Origin: Alternaria dauci
Lineage: Eukaryota; Ascomycota; Dothideomycetes; Pleosporales; Pleosporaceae
Assembly (NCBI RefSeq): GCF_042100115.1
Contig: NC_091275.1
Location: 620,001-684,000 of the forward strand
Direction of reading: 5' to 3'
Length of the DNA: 64,000 bases
The position numbers and the translations under genes are program-made. Numbering within the stretch: position 1 is the first letter of the stretch; every line of letters starts with the position of its first letter. The notes below the pieces were generated by a model that was given only the letters and a program-made list of their open reading frames with translations, was not told the origin of the DNA and did no database searches. Positions 10,482 through 21,300 of the stretch are shown here, piece by piece.

Positions 10482-12950
10482 ATGAAGGCATCACTCTTCG
10501 GCCTCGGCGCCCTCGCCGGTTTGGCCAGCGCAAACATCAACTTCGAATGGGTTAACCCCAACTGCACCCTCGAAGACACCTTCAACCGCTGCCTGACTGG
10601 CCAGCACTGCGGTGAGCAGCTAATGTGCGTACCGGACCTCAAGAGCCAGTACTCCAAGCTCGTCTCTCGCTCCCAGCTACGCGTCATTCCCACCAAGAGG
10701 CAGGATGCCAAGTACTCTACAGACGGAAAGTGCGGTCCCGCCAACGGCAACCTACTTTGCGACCCCAACAGCACAGTCTACTCCGGCACATGCTGCTCCG
10801 AGTACGGATGGTGTGGAAGCACACCTGCCCACTGCGGAACTGGCTGCTTGTCTGGCTGCAACAACGGTGCTCCCAAGCCTTCACCCGAACCCACCAAGGC
10901 CGCTGCTCCTGGCGCTGCCAAGCCCAGGGACGACGGCCGCTGCGGAAAGGACTTTGGTGGTGCTACATGCGACCCCAACGGTGCCTTTGGTGGATGCTGC
11001 TCATCTTACGGCTACTGCGGTACCACTGATGGCCACTGCCTTGTTGCCAACGGTTGCCAGAACGGTTGCAAGGACACTGCTCCTACAAAGGGCGACCCCG
11101 CCAAGGGCGACCCTGCCCCTGTCTCTAGCCGTCCTCCTTCTACCACTACTTCTGGCGAGCCAGTTCTTGGTAAGCCGACGACTACTGCCGCCACCAAGCC
11201 TACCGGCGTCGTCACTACCGATGGCAGCTGTGGTGCCAAGTTCGGAAACACTGTCTGCGGTAACTGGGCCCAGGGTAGCTGCTGCTCCATGTACGGCTAC
11301 TGTGGTAACACCACCTCGCACTGCGGCGAGGGTTGCCAGAACGGTCCCTGCCTCAACGCTCCCAGCGTTCCTGCTCCTGCTGCCAGCCCTGCTCCTCGCG
11401 CCGCCAAGCCAGGCAGCATTGCGCTCAAGGGTCGCTCCGGTGTCCCTGCTATGCACGCTGGTCTGATGCCCAACGGCAAGGTCGTCTTCCTTGACAAGGT
11501 CGAGAACTACACTGAACTCAAGCTCCCCAACGGCCAGTACGCCTACTCTTCCGAGTGGGACCCCAACACTGGCAAGCTCGCCCCCTTGGCCTACAAGACC
11601 AACGCTTTCTGCTCCGGTGGCATCTTCCTTGCTGATGGTCGTTTCGCTTCTCTCGGTGGTAACGCTCCTCTTGATTTCATTGACCCCACTGTTGGCGATG
11701 GTTTCCGCGGTATCCGTTTCCTCGAGCGCTCCTCTTCCGACGCTTCCCTCGACGGAAAGGCCTGGGTTGAGCCCGGTACCCAGCTTGACACTCCCCGCTG
11801 GTACGCGTCCGTCCAGATCATGCCCAACGACCAGATCTTTGTCGCATCTGGATCCAAGAACGGCCTTGACCCCTCAAAGCCCGAGAACAACAACCCTACC
11901 TACGAGATCCTCAACGCCAACGGTACTCCCCAGGGAACCAGCTTCAACATGGAGATCCTCAGCAAGAACCAGCCCTACTACATGTACCCCTTCATGCACT
12001 TGATGAAGGATGGCAACCTCTTCGTTCAGGTTTCCAAGTCTGCTGAGATCTTCAAGGTCGAGACTGGCACTGTTGTCCGCATGCTTCCTGACCTTCCCGG
12101 TACTTACCGTACCTACCCCAACACCGGTGGATCCGTCATGCTTGCTCTGTCCTCTGCCAACGACTACAACCCCGATATTGTCATCTGCGGTGGTGGCCCT
12201 TACCAAGACATCACTGCCCCTGCTGACCCATCTTGCGGTCGCATCAGGCCTCTTGATGCCGACCCTGAGTGGGAGATGGACTCTATGCCCGAAGGCCGTG
12301 GTATGGTCGAGGGAACTCTCCTCCCCGACGGTACCGTCGTCTGGGTCAACGGTGCTCAAGAAGGTGCCCAAGGTTTTGGTGTTGCCCAGGACCCCGCCCT
12401 CGAGGTCCTTCTCTACGACCCTGAGCAGCCCAAGGGCAAGCGCTTCACCACCGGCCCTGCCTCCACCATCGCCCGTCTTTACCACAGTGTAGCTCTCCTC
12501 CTCCTCGACGGTACCCTCCTGATCTCCGGATCCAACCCCGTCGAGCAGCCCATCCTCAACCCTGACGCCAAGAACCCCTACGTCACTGAGTTCCGCAACG
12601 AGATCTACACACCCCCTTACCTCCAGGGCAACCCCACCCGTCCCACTGGTGTCCAGATCTCGTCCAAGAACCTCAAGGTCGCCCAGACCTTCAACATCAA
12701 GTTCACTGCTCCCGCCAACGCCAAGAACGTCAAGATCTCGCTCTACTACGGTGGATTCGTCACTCACTCGGTCCACATGGGTCACCGCGCCGTCTTCCTT
12801 GACAGCACCGGCTTCAAGGCTGGTGCCACTGCCCAGAGCTTGACCGTCACCATGCCCCCTAACAAGGCTATTGCGCCTGCCGGTCCCTACGTCATCTACG
12901 TCCTCGTCGATGGTGTTCCGGCCATTGGTCAGTTCGTTCGCGTTTCATAG
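10482..12950 (+). CDS. Secreted copper-radical oxidase (AA5_1, glyoxal-oxidase-like) with three CBM18 chitin-binding domains
   Basis: Intronless, 822 residues. A signal peptide (residues 1-17, MKASLFGLGALAGLASA) indicates secretion. Three hevein-type, cysteine-rich chitin-binding modules follow at about 82-126, 151-196 and 247-290, each with the CC-S-x-YG-x-CG core, separated by Pro/Thr/Ala-rich linkers. From about 315 to the end is a glyoxal-oxidase-type beta-propeller plus a C-terminal Greek-key domain. The copper-radical site is visible: Cys377 (FCSGG) and Tyr441 (RWYAS) as the likely thioether pair, Tyr667-His668 (RLYHSV) and His762 (THSVHM). The enzyme is therefore expected to oxidise aldehydes or alcohols to give H2O2 while bound to chitin or the fungal wall. 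Codon bias is strongly C-ending and very uniform, consistent with high expression. The substrate is not readable from sequence. Confidence 0.93.
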   Translation: MKASLFGLGALAGLASANINFEWVNPNCTLEDTFNRCLTGQHCGEQLMCVPDLKSQYSKLVSRSQLRVIPTKRQDAKYSTDGKCGPANGNLLCDPNSTVYSGTCCSEYGWCGSTPAHCGTGCLSGCNNGAPKPSPEPTKAAAPGAAKPRDDGRCGKDFGGATCDPNGAFGGCCSSYGYCGTTDGHCLVANGCQNGCKDTAPTKGDPAKGDPAPVSSRPPSTTTSGEPVLGKPTTTAATKPTGVVTTDGSCGAKFGNTVCGNWAQGSCCSMYGYCGNTTSHCGEGCQNGPCLNAPSVPAPAASPAPRAAKPGSIALKGRSGVPAMHAGLMPNGKVVFLDKVENYTELKLPNGQYAYSSEWDPNTGKLAPLAYKTNAFCSGGIFLADGRFASLGGNAPLDFIDPTVGDGFRGIRFLERSSSDASLDGKAWVEPGTQLDTPRWYASVQIMPNDQIFVASGSKNGLDPSKPENNNPTYEILNANGTPQGTSFNMEILSKNQPYYMYPFMHLMKDGNLFVQVSKSAEIFKVETGTVVRMLPDLPGTYRTYPNTGGSVMLALSSANDYNPDIVICGGGPYQDITAPADPSCGRIRPLDADPEWEMDSMPEGRGMVEGTLLPDGTVVWVNGAQEGAQGFGVAQDPALEVLLYDPEQPKGKRFTTGPASTIARLYHSVALLLLDGTLLISGSNPVEQPILNPDAKNPYVTEFRNEIYTPPYLQGNPTRPTGVQISSKNLKVAQTFNIKFTAPANAKNVKISLYYGGFVTHSVHMGHRAVFLDSTGFKAGATAQSLTVTMPPNKAIAPAGPYVIYVLVDGVPAIGQFVRVS

Positions 12951-13300
12951 ACGATGAGCTGGGAAATGAAATGGGTTCGAGGGAAGTGTTCCTGATGCGA
13001 TTAGATTTCTGGTATCATCATTCATGTGTGTAGTCTCGCATCTGTGCCGTGGGGTGTGCATGGAAAGACTATTGATAATTAGCGATTGCATTCTTCTCTT
13101 CTAGAATTAAGGATTTTCATGTTTATAATTGTGTCTGCTTTTGGTGATGTGCGGCTTTTCTTGTGATGTTTATTAATATAGCCTGCACTACTTGGTGTTA
13201 CAAGGACTATCTACAATTCATGTTTACTAGTTGTATGCCACATGGTCTTGATTCAAAGCTAAACACTCTAACCACATCCTTACTTGACAAATTCAACACC
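12951..13300. other. 3' flank of the oxidase gene
   Basis: AT-richer trailer after the oxidase stop, with short T-rich runs that may serve polyadenylation. No gene is seen. Confidence 0.5.
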
Positions 13301-13983
13301 TCAGACATTCCCCTCGTCAATCTCGACCTTCTTAGTGTCGTTGGCAGGAGACGCAACGACCTTGTCAGCAGCAAGTGGCCTCTCCCTTCCCAACCTCTCC
13401 TCCCTCTTCACTCTTGGTATTCTTCAAATCATCCTTACCCCCCTACTGTTCACCTGCCAATCCACCAAGTCTGCCATCGTCGTCTTATGAGACATATTTT
13501 TCAACTGCTTCGGGATGTGATGCATGCACTCCTTGCTAATAATCTCCTACATACATGCCATGGACGTGCGCATTTTGAGCGTTTCGTTGCGCATTTCGGC
13601 GAGAGTATTTTCTGTTACGGCGGTCTCATTCTTCAGCGCCTTGATCGTCCGAGTTTGGCTTTGGGGAAGGATGACGAGGATAGTGTGGGTGGGAACAACA
13701 GTTTTATTCTTGATGATGCGGAATCAGCACTATCACATGTAGATACAGCCGTCTTAGTCGCAGTTGCAGTCGCACCAGCCTTCTTGACCTCGTCCAACGA
13801 TGGCGTTGGAGGCAAGATGTCAGTGCGGGCCTCACGCATCCCGTACAGTCACGACATACCTATCTCAACATGCTGATCAACATTGGTGTGACAAACGCGA
13901 AAACCTTCTTTAGCAATCTCTTAAGGGGTACCGTAGTTAGCAAGGCGGGCGCGGATGCGCTGGGTGTTGGTATCGTTATCCAT
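13301..13983 (-). pseudogene. Decayed protein-coding gene with stops that look like C-to-T changes
   Basis: Reading the minus strand from ATG at 13983 gives a coding-like frame: MDNDTNTQRIRARLANYGTP, a TAA, EIAKEGFRVCHTNVDQHVEIG, a TGA, then ARTDILPPTPSLDEVKKAG in the same frame. About one base out of frame it continues as TIKALKNETAVTENTLAEMR, then TAG, then EIISKECMHHIPKQLKN and TMADLVDWQV. A further shift leads to LAADKVVASPANDTKKVEID and a TGA at 13301-13303. The TAA, TGA and TAG can each come from a Gln or Arg codon by one C-to-T change. No single set of introns removes all breaks (a 29-nt gap would be too short). The original function is not recognised; the middle part looks helical. 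It could also be a poorly modelled intron-rich gene. Confidence 0.4.
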
Positions 13984-14861
13984 AGGTGCTGAGAAGCGTA
14001 GTTTGTGGGTGTATGGAGGCGAGACATTGCCCAGATGATGACGCGCTTGAATACTCTGAATGTGAGGCTGGTGCAACTCTTCCTAGGCATTTGCGAGCAA
14101 AAAATCTGTCGAGAAATTTGTTAGAACTGTAAACTTGCACACACAAAAGCAGGTTCGTTCGAGGTTCGGTGTCGACAGAGGACGTGGTAGAAGAAGCGCG
14201 AAGGATACGACCGGTGTACGCTCTCAGCGACGGTAGTGGACATTGAATTCGGAGAAAAGGGGCTTTTACTTTCGCTCATATGATGAGTCGATGGGAGTTT
14301 CACTGTTAACCTCAGATTGCAAAGATGCGCAGTGTGGATGCGAAGCAAGTCGGACATGAGGTGAAAGGTACGAACATTAATCTCTACCCTGAGCGTCTTC
14401 TTGAAACCAAAACGATACTCACGGCGACCAAAGGTAGAGCACAGATAGTATCGCCCATACAACTACCACCGCAATCCCACTTAGTCTAGTACTGTTCGCA
14501 CAGACACAGCGAAGCGTCACAACGATACCCAAAATCGGTAAGGAAACAAGATGAACATGTATCCGCACATGTGAAAAGACTGTGAAGACGAGGCTGCCGA
14601 TGCAATAACATCTCCCTTCTGGTAGCTAAATCATTCGATAAACCTAACCTGATGCCACAATTTTACAGCACCTTGCTTCCTTTGCTCAATCTCGCCACTA
14701 TGCTTCCAGTAAAATATACAATACAAACGCTACCATTCCATACACTCTTTCTCCCCAACAAAAAAACCACAACAACGCTCATTTCCATAAAACCCCATGA
14801 TCTCCCCTTCCACCTCATCACCACATCAAAGTCACAAACCTACCCAGCCCCAGAACTCAAA
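13984..14861. other. Intergenic region, no supported gene
   Basis: Flanks the decayed gene and the 3' end of CWC22. Minus-strand open frames here lack a domain or a plausible start. Nothing else is seen. Confidence 0.5.
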
Positions 14862-17465
14862 CTACGAGTCCCTCCTTCTCCTGGGCGGCGGACTACTATC
14901 ATCCCTCTTTATCGCTTTCCCCTTTCCATCCCCACCTCTATCAGGCGGCGGGCTACTAGAATCCCTCCTGCGACGCGGCGGCGGCGGCGGACTATCGCTA
15001 ACATCCCTCGCTCTCCCCTTCCCCTTGGATGGCGGCGGGGGGCTGCTCGACGCGCGTCTGCGCCTGGGAGGCGGACTACTAGAATCACGTCTGCGACGCG
15101 GTGGAGGAGATGGCGAGCGAGACGGAGACGTCGAGTACTTTCGGCTGCGGCGCGGAGGTGGAGAGCGGGATATGGAGGCAGACGGGCTGCGTCCGCGGCG
15201 TGTTGATTTGCCCTTTGGCGGCGGGGAGCGGGATCGGGAGCGGGATACTGAGGATGAAGGGCTGCGACCGCGTCTTTTGGGTGCCGGAGAGCGTGATCGG
15301 GATAGGGAGGACGAGTAGGAGCGTCTGCTCTTGAGTTTGCGGGGTGCTGGGGAACGGGATCGTGATCGAGAGCGGGATGGGGAGCTGTAAGAATCGCTTC
15401 TGCCACGACCTCCGCGTTTGCGGGCTGGCGAAGGGCTGCGTGTGTACGAACGGCCCCTTGAACTAGATCTAGATCTGGATCTAGACCTCGAGTCGTCGCG
15501 CCTTCTGCGTACCGGACTGCGGGATCGTGAGTAGCTGCTCGAAGTGTAGCTTGATCTCGATGAAACACTACGATCGTCTGATTCGCTCTCTGGCTCGGGA
15601 AGTGGCTTCGGCTTCGGCGCACTGTTCTTGAGCCAGTCGCGCATACCTTCGGTAAGCACACCCATACCGATGGCGGTGAAGAAGTTGATTGAGAAGCGCG
15701 TCTTGCTCTGGTCGTCTGCATCGGTAGGGAAGATACCAGTAAGACTGTCCTGTAGCATGGGGTCCTTGAAGCGCTCTACAACCACCTTCTGACCAAGTGA
15801 GGCTAGGAGCTCCTCAAACAGGATCTTGACGAAGATACGGGAGCTGGATGTGGTGTCCTCTTCCGTCATCTTGACCACCTGGAAGACATGCCAACCGATA
15901 CCATCAGACGCCAGCAAATGGGCGAAGAACTGTGCGATGATGCGAAGGCGATTCGTTTCAAAGCGGTGGATAGTCTCGTAGTAGTGCGCGAATCCTTCCT
16001 CAAAAAGATCGGTCCACATCCTGTTCAGCTTGCAGAAGCGCTCTCCGATCATGCCGTAGAACTTTTCGTATGTGCGCTCCTGGCTTGCACACTCGACGAT
16101 CATCGTTGTGAGCTCGTTTTCCAGGCCATGCGGTAGATTGATGCGCATGAGCTTGTGCACACACTCTTCGAAACCACCACTACTCTTGATGGTCAGGTAG
16201 ATAGTTCGGCGCAGGTTGACGAGATCGGCGTTGGTCTGATCCTTGACGTCCATGGCCTTCACTTCCTCGTCTTCCTCATCCTCGGACGATGCGTCGGTGT
16301 ATTCGTCCTCATCGCTACCCTCCTCTTCGCCCAAAATCTCAGCCTTGATCTTCGCGTACTCTTCCTCGTGCGCTTCATAGTCTGGATCGACCTTGAAGAT
16401 GTTCAGACCGTCCTCGACCTTCAAATCGCCCTCGAGCGTGTGGTTGTGGGTAATCTGATCCTCCTCCTCGACCAGATCTAGGTCTTCCCTTACGACAGGG
16501 TTGTCCTTGTACTTGGTGCGCCGAACCTCGAAAAGCACCTCAATCATGTATTGTGTTCGCTTGTCGATGTCGGCTTCGTGGAGAATGTTGCGCATCTGGT
16601 CGAAGATGGCATTGGCGATCGCAGGCTTCATCTCGTCGAGGAAAGCACCGACCTCCTTCATAATACCGACTGCGATCTCAACGGAGTCATCGGAGGGCTT
16701 GTTGAGCAGGAGAAGCAGGATCTCTGCGATCAGGATCTCGTGGACGACTTGTGTGTTGACGAGGTGCGAAAGGAACATGGTACTGGACAGCGCGACAGCC
16801 TTGTCATTCCTCCTGAAGCCCTTTCTGAACTGCACAATCAGACGTCGAACCAGCAGGTCGCCAACTTGAGGCAGTTTTGTGTTGACAATAGCGACCATAG
16901 CCGCGTAGATGGGCGTAAAGGGCAGACTGGCTGCTTGCGCCTTCATGATAGCTCTGCAGAACAGCCCGCGCCCGCGCACCAGATTCTCCGAGAACAGCTC
17001 CGGCACTATCATCTTGATGTTTGCCGTATTCGTCTTGTTGATGAGACCCTGGATCGACTTCTTGAGCGCCTCCCAAGCCATGCGCTGGAACTCTGGACTC
17101 TTCTTATCGGTAATCGACTTTTGCATCTCGCGCAGTCGCGCAGGAGGGATGTACGCGCCTCCCGCACGTGTCTTTGAATCGTCAACGGGCAGCTTTCGGT
17201 TCGCGCTAAAGGCATTCTTGAAGAGGTTCAATCGCGAGTCATCCTCGGGCAGGTCGTCGGCCGTGGGCTTGGGCGCCGGGCGACGGCCTATGCCCCCATT
17301 GCGACGGTCGTCCTCTTCGTCGTCTCTCCTGCTTCTCTTCGATGGCCCGGCACTCGGTCCGTCGTAGGGTGAGCGCTCGCGTTTGCGCGGGACTTCCTTG
17401 GCGTCGTCGTCGAGCTCCGGCTCCGGCTCCGGCGAAGGCAGTCGAACGGCAGATGCGACTTCCAT
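14862..17465 (-). CDS. cwc22: Pre-mRNA-splicing factor CWC22
   Basis: Spliceosomal protein that joins the activated spliceosome and, in many eukaryotes, delivers eIF4A3 for exon-junction complexes. Single exon of 867 residues. An acidic/basic N-terminal tail (ERSPYDGPSAGPSKRSRR) is followed by the GGAYIPPARLR motif that precedes the MIF4G domain (about 110-320: SPEFQRMAWEALKKSIQGL, LFSENLVRGRGLFCRAIMKA). An acidic linker (EEEGSDEDEYTDASSEDEED) leads to the MA3 domain (about 410-530: VNLRRTIYLTIKSSGGFEEC, CKLNRMWTDLFEEGFAHYYE). About 230 C-terminal residues form an Arg/Ser-rich tail with repeated SPPPRRRR blocks, longer than in yeast Cwc22. The ATG at 17465 is 242 bp from the divergent DPM2 start, so the two genes share a promoter region. 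Identification is secure. Confidence 0.95.
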   Translation of the reverse strand: MEVASAVRLPSPEPEPELDDDAKEVPRKRERSPYDGPSAGPSKRSRRDDEEDDRRNGGIGRRPAPKPTADDLPEDDSRLNLFKNAFSANRKLPVDDSKTRAGGAYIPPARLREMQKSITDKKSPEFQRMAWEALKKSIQGLINKTNTANIKMIVPELFSENLVRGRGLFCRAIMKAQAASLPFTPIYAAMVAIVNTKLPQVGDLLVRRLIVQFRKGFRRNDKAVALSSTMFLSHLVNTQVVHEILIAEILLLLLNKPSDDSVEIAVGIMKEVGAFLDEMKPAIANAIFDQMRNILHEADIDKRTQYMIEVLFEVRRTKYKDNPVVREDLDLVEEEDQITHNHTLEGDLKVEDGLNIFKVDPDYEAHEEEYAKIKAEILGEEEGSDEDEYTDASSEDEEDEEVKAMDVKDQTNADLVNLRRTIYLTIKSSGGFEECVHKLMRINLPHGLENELTTMIVECASQERTYEKFYGMIGERFCKLNRMWTDLFEEGFAHYYETIHRFETNRLRIIAQFFAHLLASDGIGWHVFQVVKMTEEDTTSSSRIFVKILFEELLASLGQKVVVERFKDPMLQDSLTGIFPTDADDQSKTRFSINFFTAIGMGVLTEGMRDWLKNSAPKPKPLPEPESESDDRSVSSRSSYTSSSYSRSRSPVRRRRDDSRSRSRSRSSSRGRSYTRSPSPARKRGGRGRSDSYSSPSRSRSRSRSPAPRKLKSRRSYSSSLSRSRSPAPKRRGRSPSSSVSRSRSRSPPPKGKSTRRGRSPSASISRSPPPRRSRKYSTSPSRSPSPPPRRRRDSSSPPPRRRRASSSPPPPSKGKGRARDVSDSPPPPPRRRRDSSSPPPDRGGDGKGKAIKRDDSSPPPRRRRDS

Positions 17466-17707
17466 GCTCGGCGAGTGGGTCGTGTCGAGGGTGAAGGATG
17501 TCGGTGGTGAGGCGTGAGTGACGCGCTTCGCAAAAGTTTAGCTCGCAGGCGGTTTGGGCGATCCAAGGTTGCGGCGAACGGGCCGCGGTTTCACCGACAG
17601 GGGTCCTGGGCTTGGCGCGACTTTGGGGGGGAAGGGACAGCGAGGTGATTGCAACCACCAAATACTCCAAGCCAATCCACTCGTTCACTCTTTCGTCAAA
17701 CTTCACA

Positions 17708-18073
17708 ATGGTATGTTGTAATCTTTCAGGTGAAAGGCCATGGTCACTGACAGTAGCAAGGCCGATCGCCTTGTAGGTCTCAGCATGCTCGTCGCAGCGA
17801 CTGCCATCTTCGTCTACTACACCGTGTGGACTCTGTTCATGGTATGTGTTTATACCCTCGTTTGGCTCTGCAACATGTTCTAACTATATACAGCCCTTTG
17901 TGGACGACGACCACATCCTTCACTCTCTCTTCCTGCCACGCGTCTGGGCCATCCGCATCCCCGTCATCCTCCTCATCCTCGGCACCACAGTCGTCGGTAG
18001 CTTCCTCTCGGTAGTCATGATAAGGAGCAACCGGAAGAAGGCGCTCAAGGCCAAGCAGAAGAAGGCCTCGTAG
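17708..18073 (+). CDS. dpm2: Dolichol-phosphate mannose synthase regulatory subunit DPM2
   Basis: Small ER membrane protein that stabilises the Dpm1 catalytic subunit, which makes dolichol-phosphate mannose for N-glycans, O-mannose and GPI anchors. Preferred exons are 17708..17710 (only ATG), 17761..17841 and 17894..18073, giving 87 residues starting MADRLVGL. There are two membrane helices (LSMLVAATAIFVYYTVWTLF and IPVILLILGTTVVGSFLSVV), the conserved PFVDDDH and RVWAIRIP between them, and a lysine-rich C terminus suited to ER retention. The alternative is an in-frame ATG at 17740 that needs no first intron and gives MVTDSSKADRLVGL. I prefer the first model because CACAATG is followed by a perfect GTATGT donor and the unspliced upstream ATG would open a 22-codon blocking frame. 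The family is certain; the start is not. Confidence 0.85.
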
Positions 18074-18399
18074 AAAGGGGAATGGGATGCGGACGCTTGC
18101 ATCGCGGGTGTTGAGCTTAGTCTTCCAGGATAGGAGTAAAAGTTTAGGATGGCGCAACAGCATTAAATTGCGCCTATGTAATCGGCTTGGTGGCTGCGAG
18201 AATGAAGATTGAAGTTTCGTTCAGACTTGTGTTCTTGCCCATTTGACGTTGCAATCCCTCCCATGTTGGCCTCAGGAATCGACGCGACATTGGCATGCGA
18301 GAGATGACCTATGTGAATAGGAGTAAAGCATGGAGCAGACACGACGTCAATTGCGCCAACAGCATAATGACTTCGTTCAAACGTTCATTCCCATCTACA
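18074..18399. other. Short convergent spacer
   Basis: Between the DPM2 stop and the WD40 gene stop on the opposite strand; it probably holds both 3' UTRs. No gene is seen. Confidence 0.6.
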
Positions 18400-21300
18400 T
18401 TACATGGTGTTACAATTCTCCTCTGTAATAATAACCGGTCCACCTTCTCCCTCCCCCCCTCCACCTCCACCCTGCCCCCTCGCAATATGCCTCGCCAACT
18501 GCGCAAAAACTGCCTGACTAATAAAATAATCGTCCCTCCCACCCTTCCTATCCATATCATTCTGGCTCGTAATCTGATAACTCTGGTGCATCCTCTTCCG
18601 ACTGCTCAGTCCACCAGGCGCAACCTCGTCATCGCTGTCACTCGGAGCATCGACTGCAGGCTCACTTTCAGTGGCCTCGGTCGAAGGTTCGGGGTCGCGA
18701 TTGCGTCGTCTGCGGCCAATGTTGAGGCTGGAGAAGGAACCTGGATCGGATGATTGCACGCCGACGCCTTTCCGTGCGTTACGCTGGAGGTAAGCGTCTG
18801 GAGAGAAGATTTTGATCGTGTGGTCGATGCCAGAAACCGCCATTGTGGGTTCGTAGGGGTGACCTGTTCAGACAATGTTAGATTCTTTCCTTTCTCTCCA
18901 TACTCGAGTATACGAAACTTACCCTGTACAACATTGACCACCTCACCGTCTCCCTCCAAGATGTTGACGAGCTCTGCTGTTTTGCGATCCCAAATGAATA
19001 CATGCCCAGAGTCACTCCCGCTCACGACATACTCGTCCTGCAGGCCAAAGTAGTTTACGTCCTTGACTGTCTTGACGTTGCAATGGCCGGTGTAGACACG
19101 TGTGTGAGGAACACAAGGAACGTCGCGCTCGACTTTCCATCGTCTGTAACGACTGCGGCTGAAGTCTGATCGCCAGAGCATGTGTCCGGACCGTGTGCGC
19201 TGGAGTCCTTCTTCGTCGACCGAGTCAGAATCATCATCGTCGTCATCCCTCTGGTCTTCATCATCAGAATCTACGTCACCGTCGGTGTCGTCGTCGTCGT
19301 CGTCGTCATCATCATCCTCTTCTTCGTCTTCATCATCTTCGTCGGCACTCTCCACAGCCACCGAATCTGACCCGTTCGCGTTGTCAGCACTCAGACCAGC
19401 CTCTTCCCGATCGCTGTTCTCTCGTGCTGCTGCGCTGACAAGTTCCGCATCCCGGACCGGCCCTTCGTCTACTGAAGGATCGATATCCTCCTGCCGTTGC
19501 CTCAACGCTTTCTCTTCCGCCCTGATCGCCTTGTCCGATATACCCTGCCCCCCGAACGCGCGGTCAACGAAAGCAAACTTGATATCCTTGGCTGCATTGC
19601 GGAGCACACCCCTCCCAACTTGATACACCCATCTCCGTTTCGCCGCAGCTCGAGTCTGCGTGGGCTCACCAGAAGATTCCGACTCTGATGTTGAATCTCC
19701 CTCGCCAGTAAGATCGGCAAAAGGTACCGTAAGTGCATGGCCAAAGGTATCTACAGCTTCAAACTCAGAGTCGAACAATATCCGAGTTGTGTCTGTCTCG
19801 AATCTGGAAGCATCCACATTGACGATGCTATTATCGCTTGCCAATCCAAGTAGATACGGAATTAGCCGCTCCTGGATAGAGTCCAAATCAGAGTCAAATG
19901 GAATCGGGAAGCGAGCGCTGCCACTGCGACGCGAGAATCCCTCCACAACTGCAGCAGGGCCACTATCGATCCACAATAGTATGGCTTTCAGGAAATCATA
20001 TCCAAACTGCTCGTGTTGTGGAAGCTCGCGTTCTCGTGGCGCCGGTTGTATGGACGCGAAATACTGAGCAATCAGTGCATCAGAGCTGGACCCGGTCAAG
20101 AGCTGTCCGCCCAGTACGCGGGCCAACGTCCCAGCTGCTTGCACGAAGCGACGAGAGGCCGCTCTGCTGTCGCGAAGCTTGTTTTGAACTGCAACTTCTA
20201 CAGGATCTGGGTCCATCGGATAGCCCCATGTCCTGTCTATATCATCCATGTCGGGCAAGATTGAGTGCGCCAGACCCACGATAGATGTGCATGCAAGTTG
20301 GAGTCCTGACTCGCCAAGCTCTCCAAGCTCAAAGATGCGCTTTGCTATCTTCACAGTTGTACTTGCAATGCGGTAATGGTCTGATGCTCGCAGATCGTTC
20401 AACTCTTCTTGGGTCATGCGGTTCTCGGCAGGAGGATGGATGCGGATATCTTCACTTTGACCGTTTCCGTAAGTCACTCGAAGTGCCAGATCCTCATCAG
20501 CACTTTCGGTCCGTGGTCTTGACTCTGCTCTCTCCACGCCTTCTTGTGACAAGGTGCTAGACTTTGGTCGCTTGCGCTTCCTGCTTGTGTCTTTTACACG
20601 ATGGCTAGATCCACTATTTGACGTCTTGACGGGTTTCACATTCTCTCTCGCGTCTGGAGCCCTCAGAATATCGAAACTGTAGATGTGGTCTTGGGACCAG
20701 CTCACGATGAGCTCATTCGGCTCGGCGTCACTGATTTTGCATGCCGTGATGTGGCCGCCGTCTCTTCTATTCATGCGCTGCTTCCCATTAGGCGCAAATT
20801 TCTTGACGCATTGAGTTGCCTTTCCTAGCAGCTCTTCGTCGTTTGCACTCCAACTCCCTGGACTGGAGAGTCTAGACCCCCGCTCGGCGTTGATGTCACG
20901 ACCAAGCATACGTCGGTCATGCAAGAAGCAATGGAGATGTGCTCCGCCTAGTGCGATGTAGTGCGGCTGACTAGGCGAGCAAGACACAGTGTTGAGATCC
21001 AGTCCGTACCGGCCATACGAGATGAGCGGCGGCGGAATGCTGTCTGACGCGTCTTCGTCTCTCGCCCAAGCGGGTAGCATGGTGTCTCGTGCAGGCGGGT
21101 ATGCCTTTGAAGGTTGTCGTACATCCCACTGCCGTACATCTCCATCATTTGAGCACGTTAGGAAGTAGAAGGGATTGTCTTCGGTGACGATGCGCTTCAC
21201 GGTGTCGGTGTGGCAACGGAATGCTTTTGCGTTGGTATCAGCTTCAGTGAGCGTCACTCTGCTGCGTGCTCTGCCTGCGTTCCCTCCGCTGTTGGATCTG

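Noticed and set aside
11874..12785. 303-codon frame antisense to the oxidase gene
   Set aside because: Produced by the strong C-ending codon bias of the sense gene; no start context or domain.
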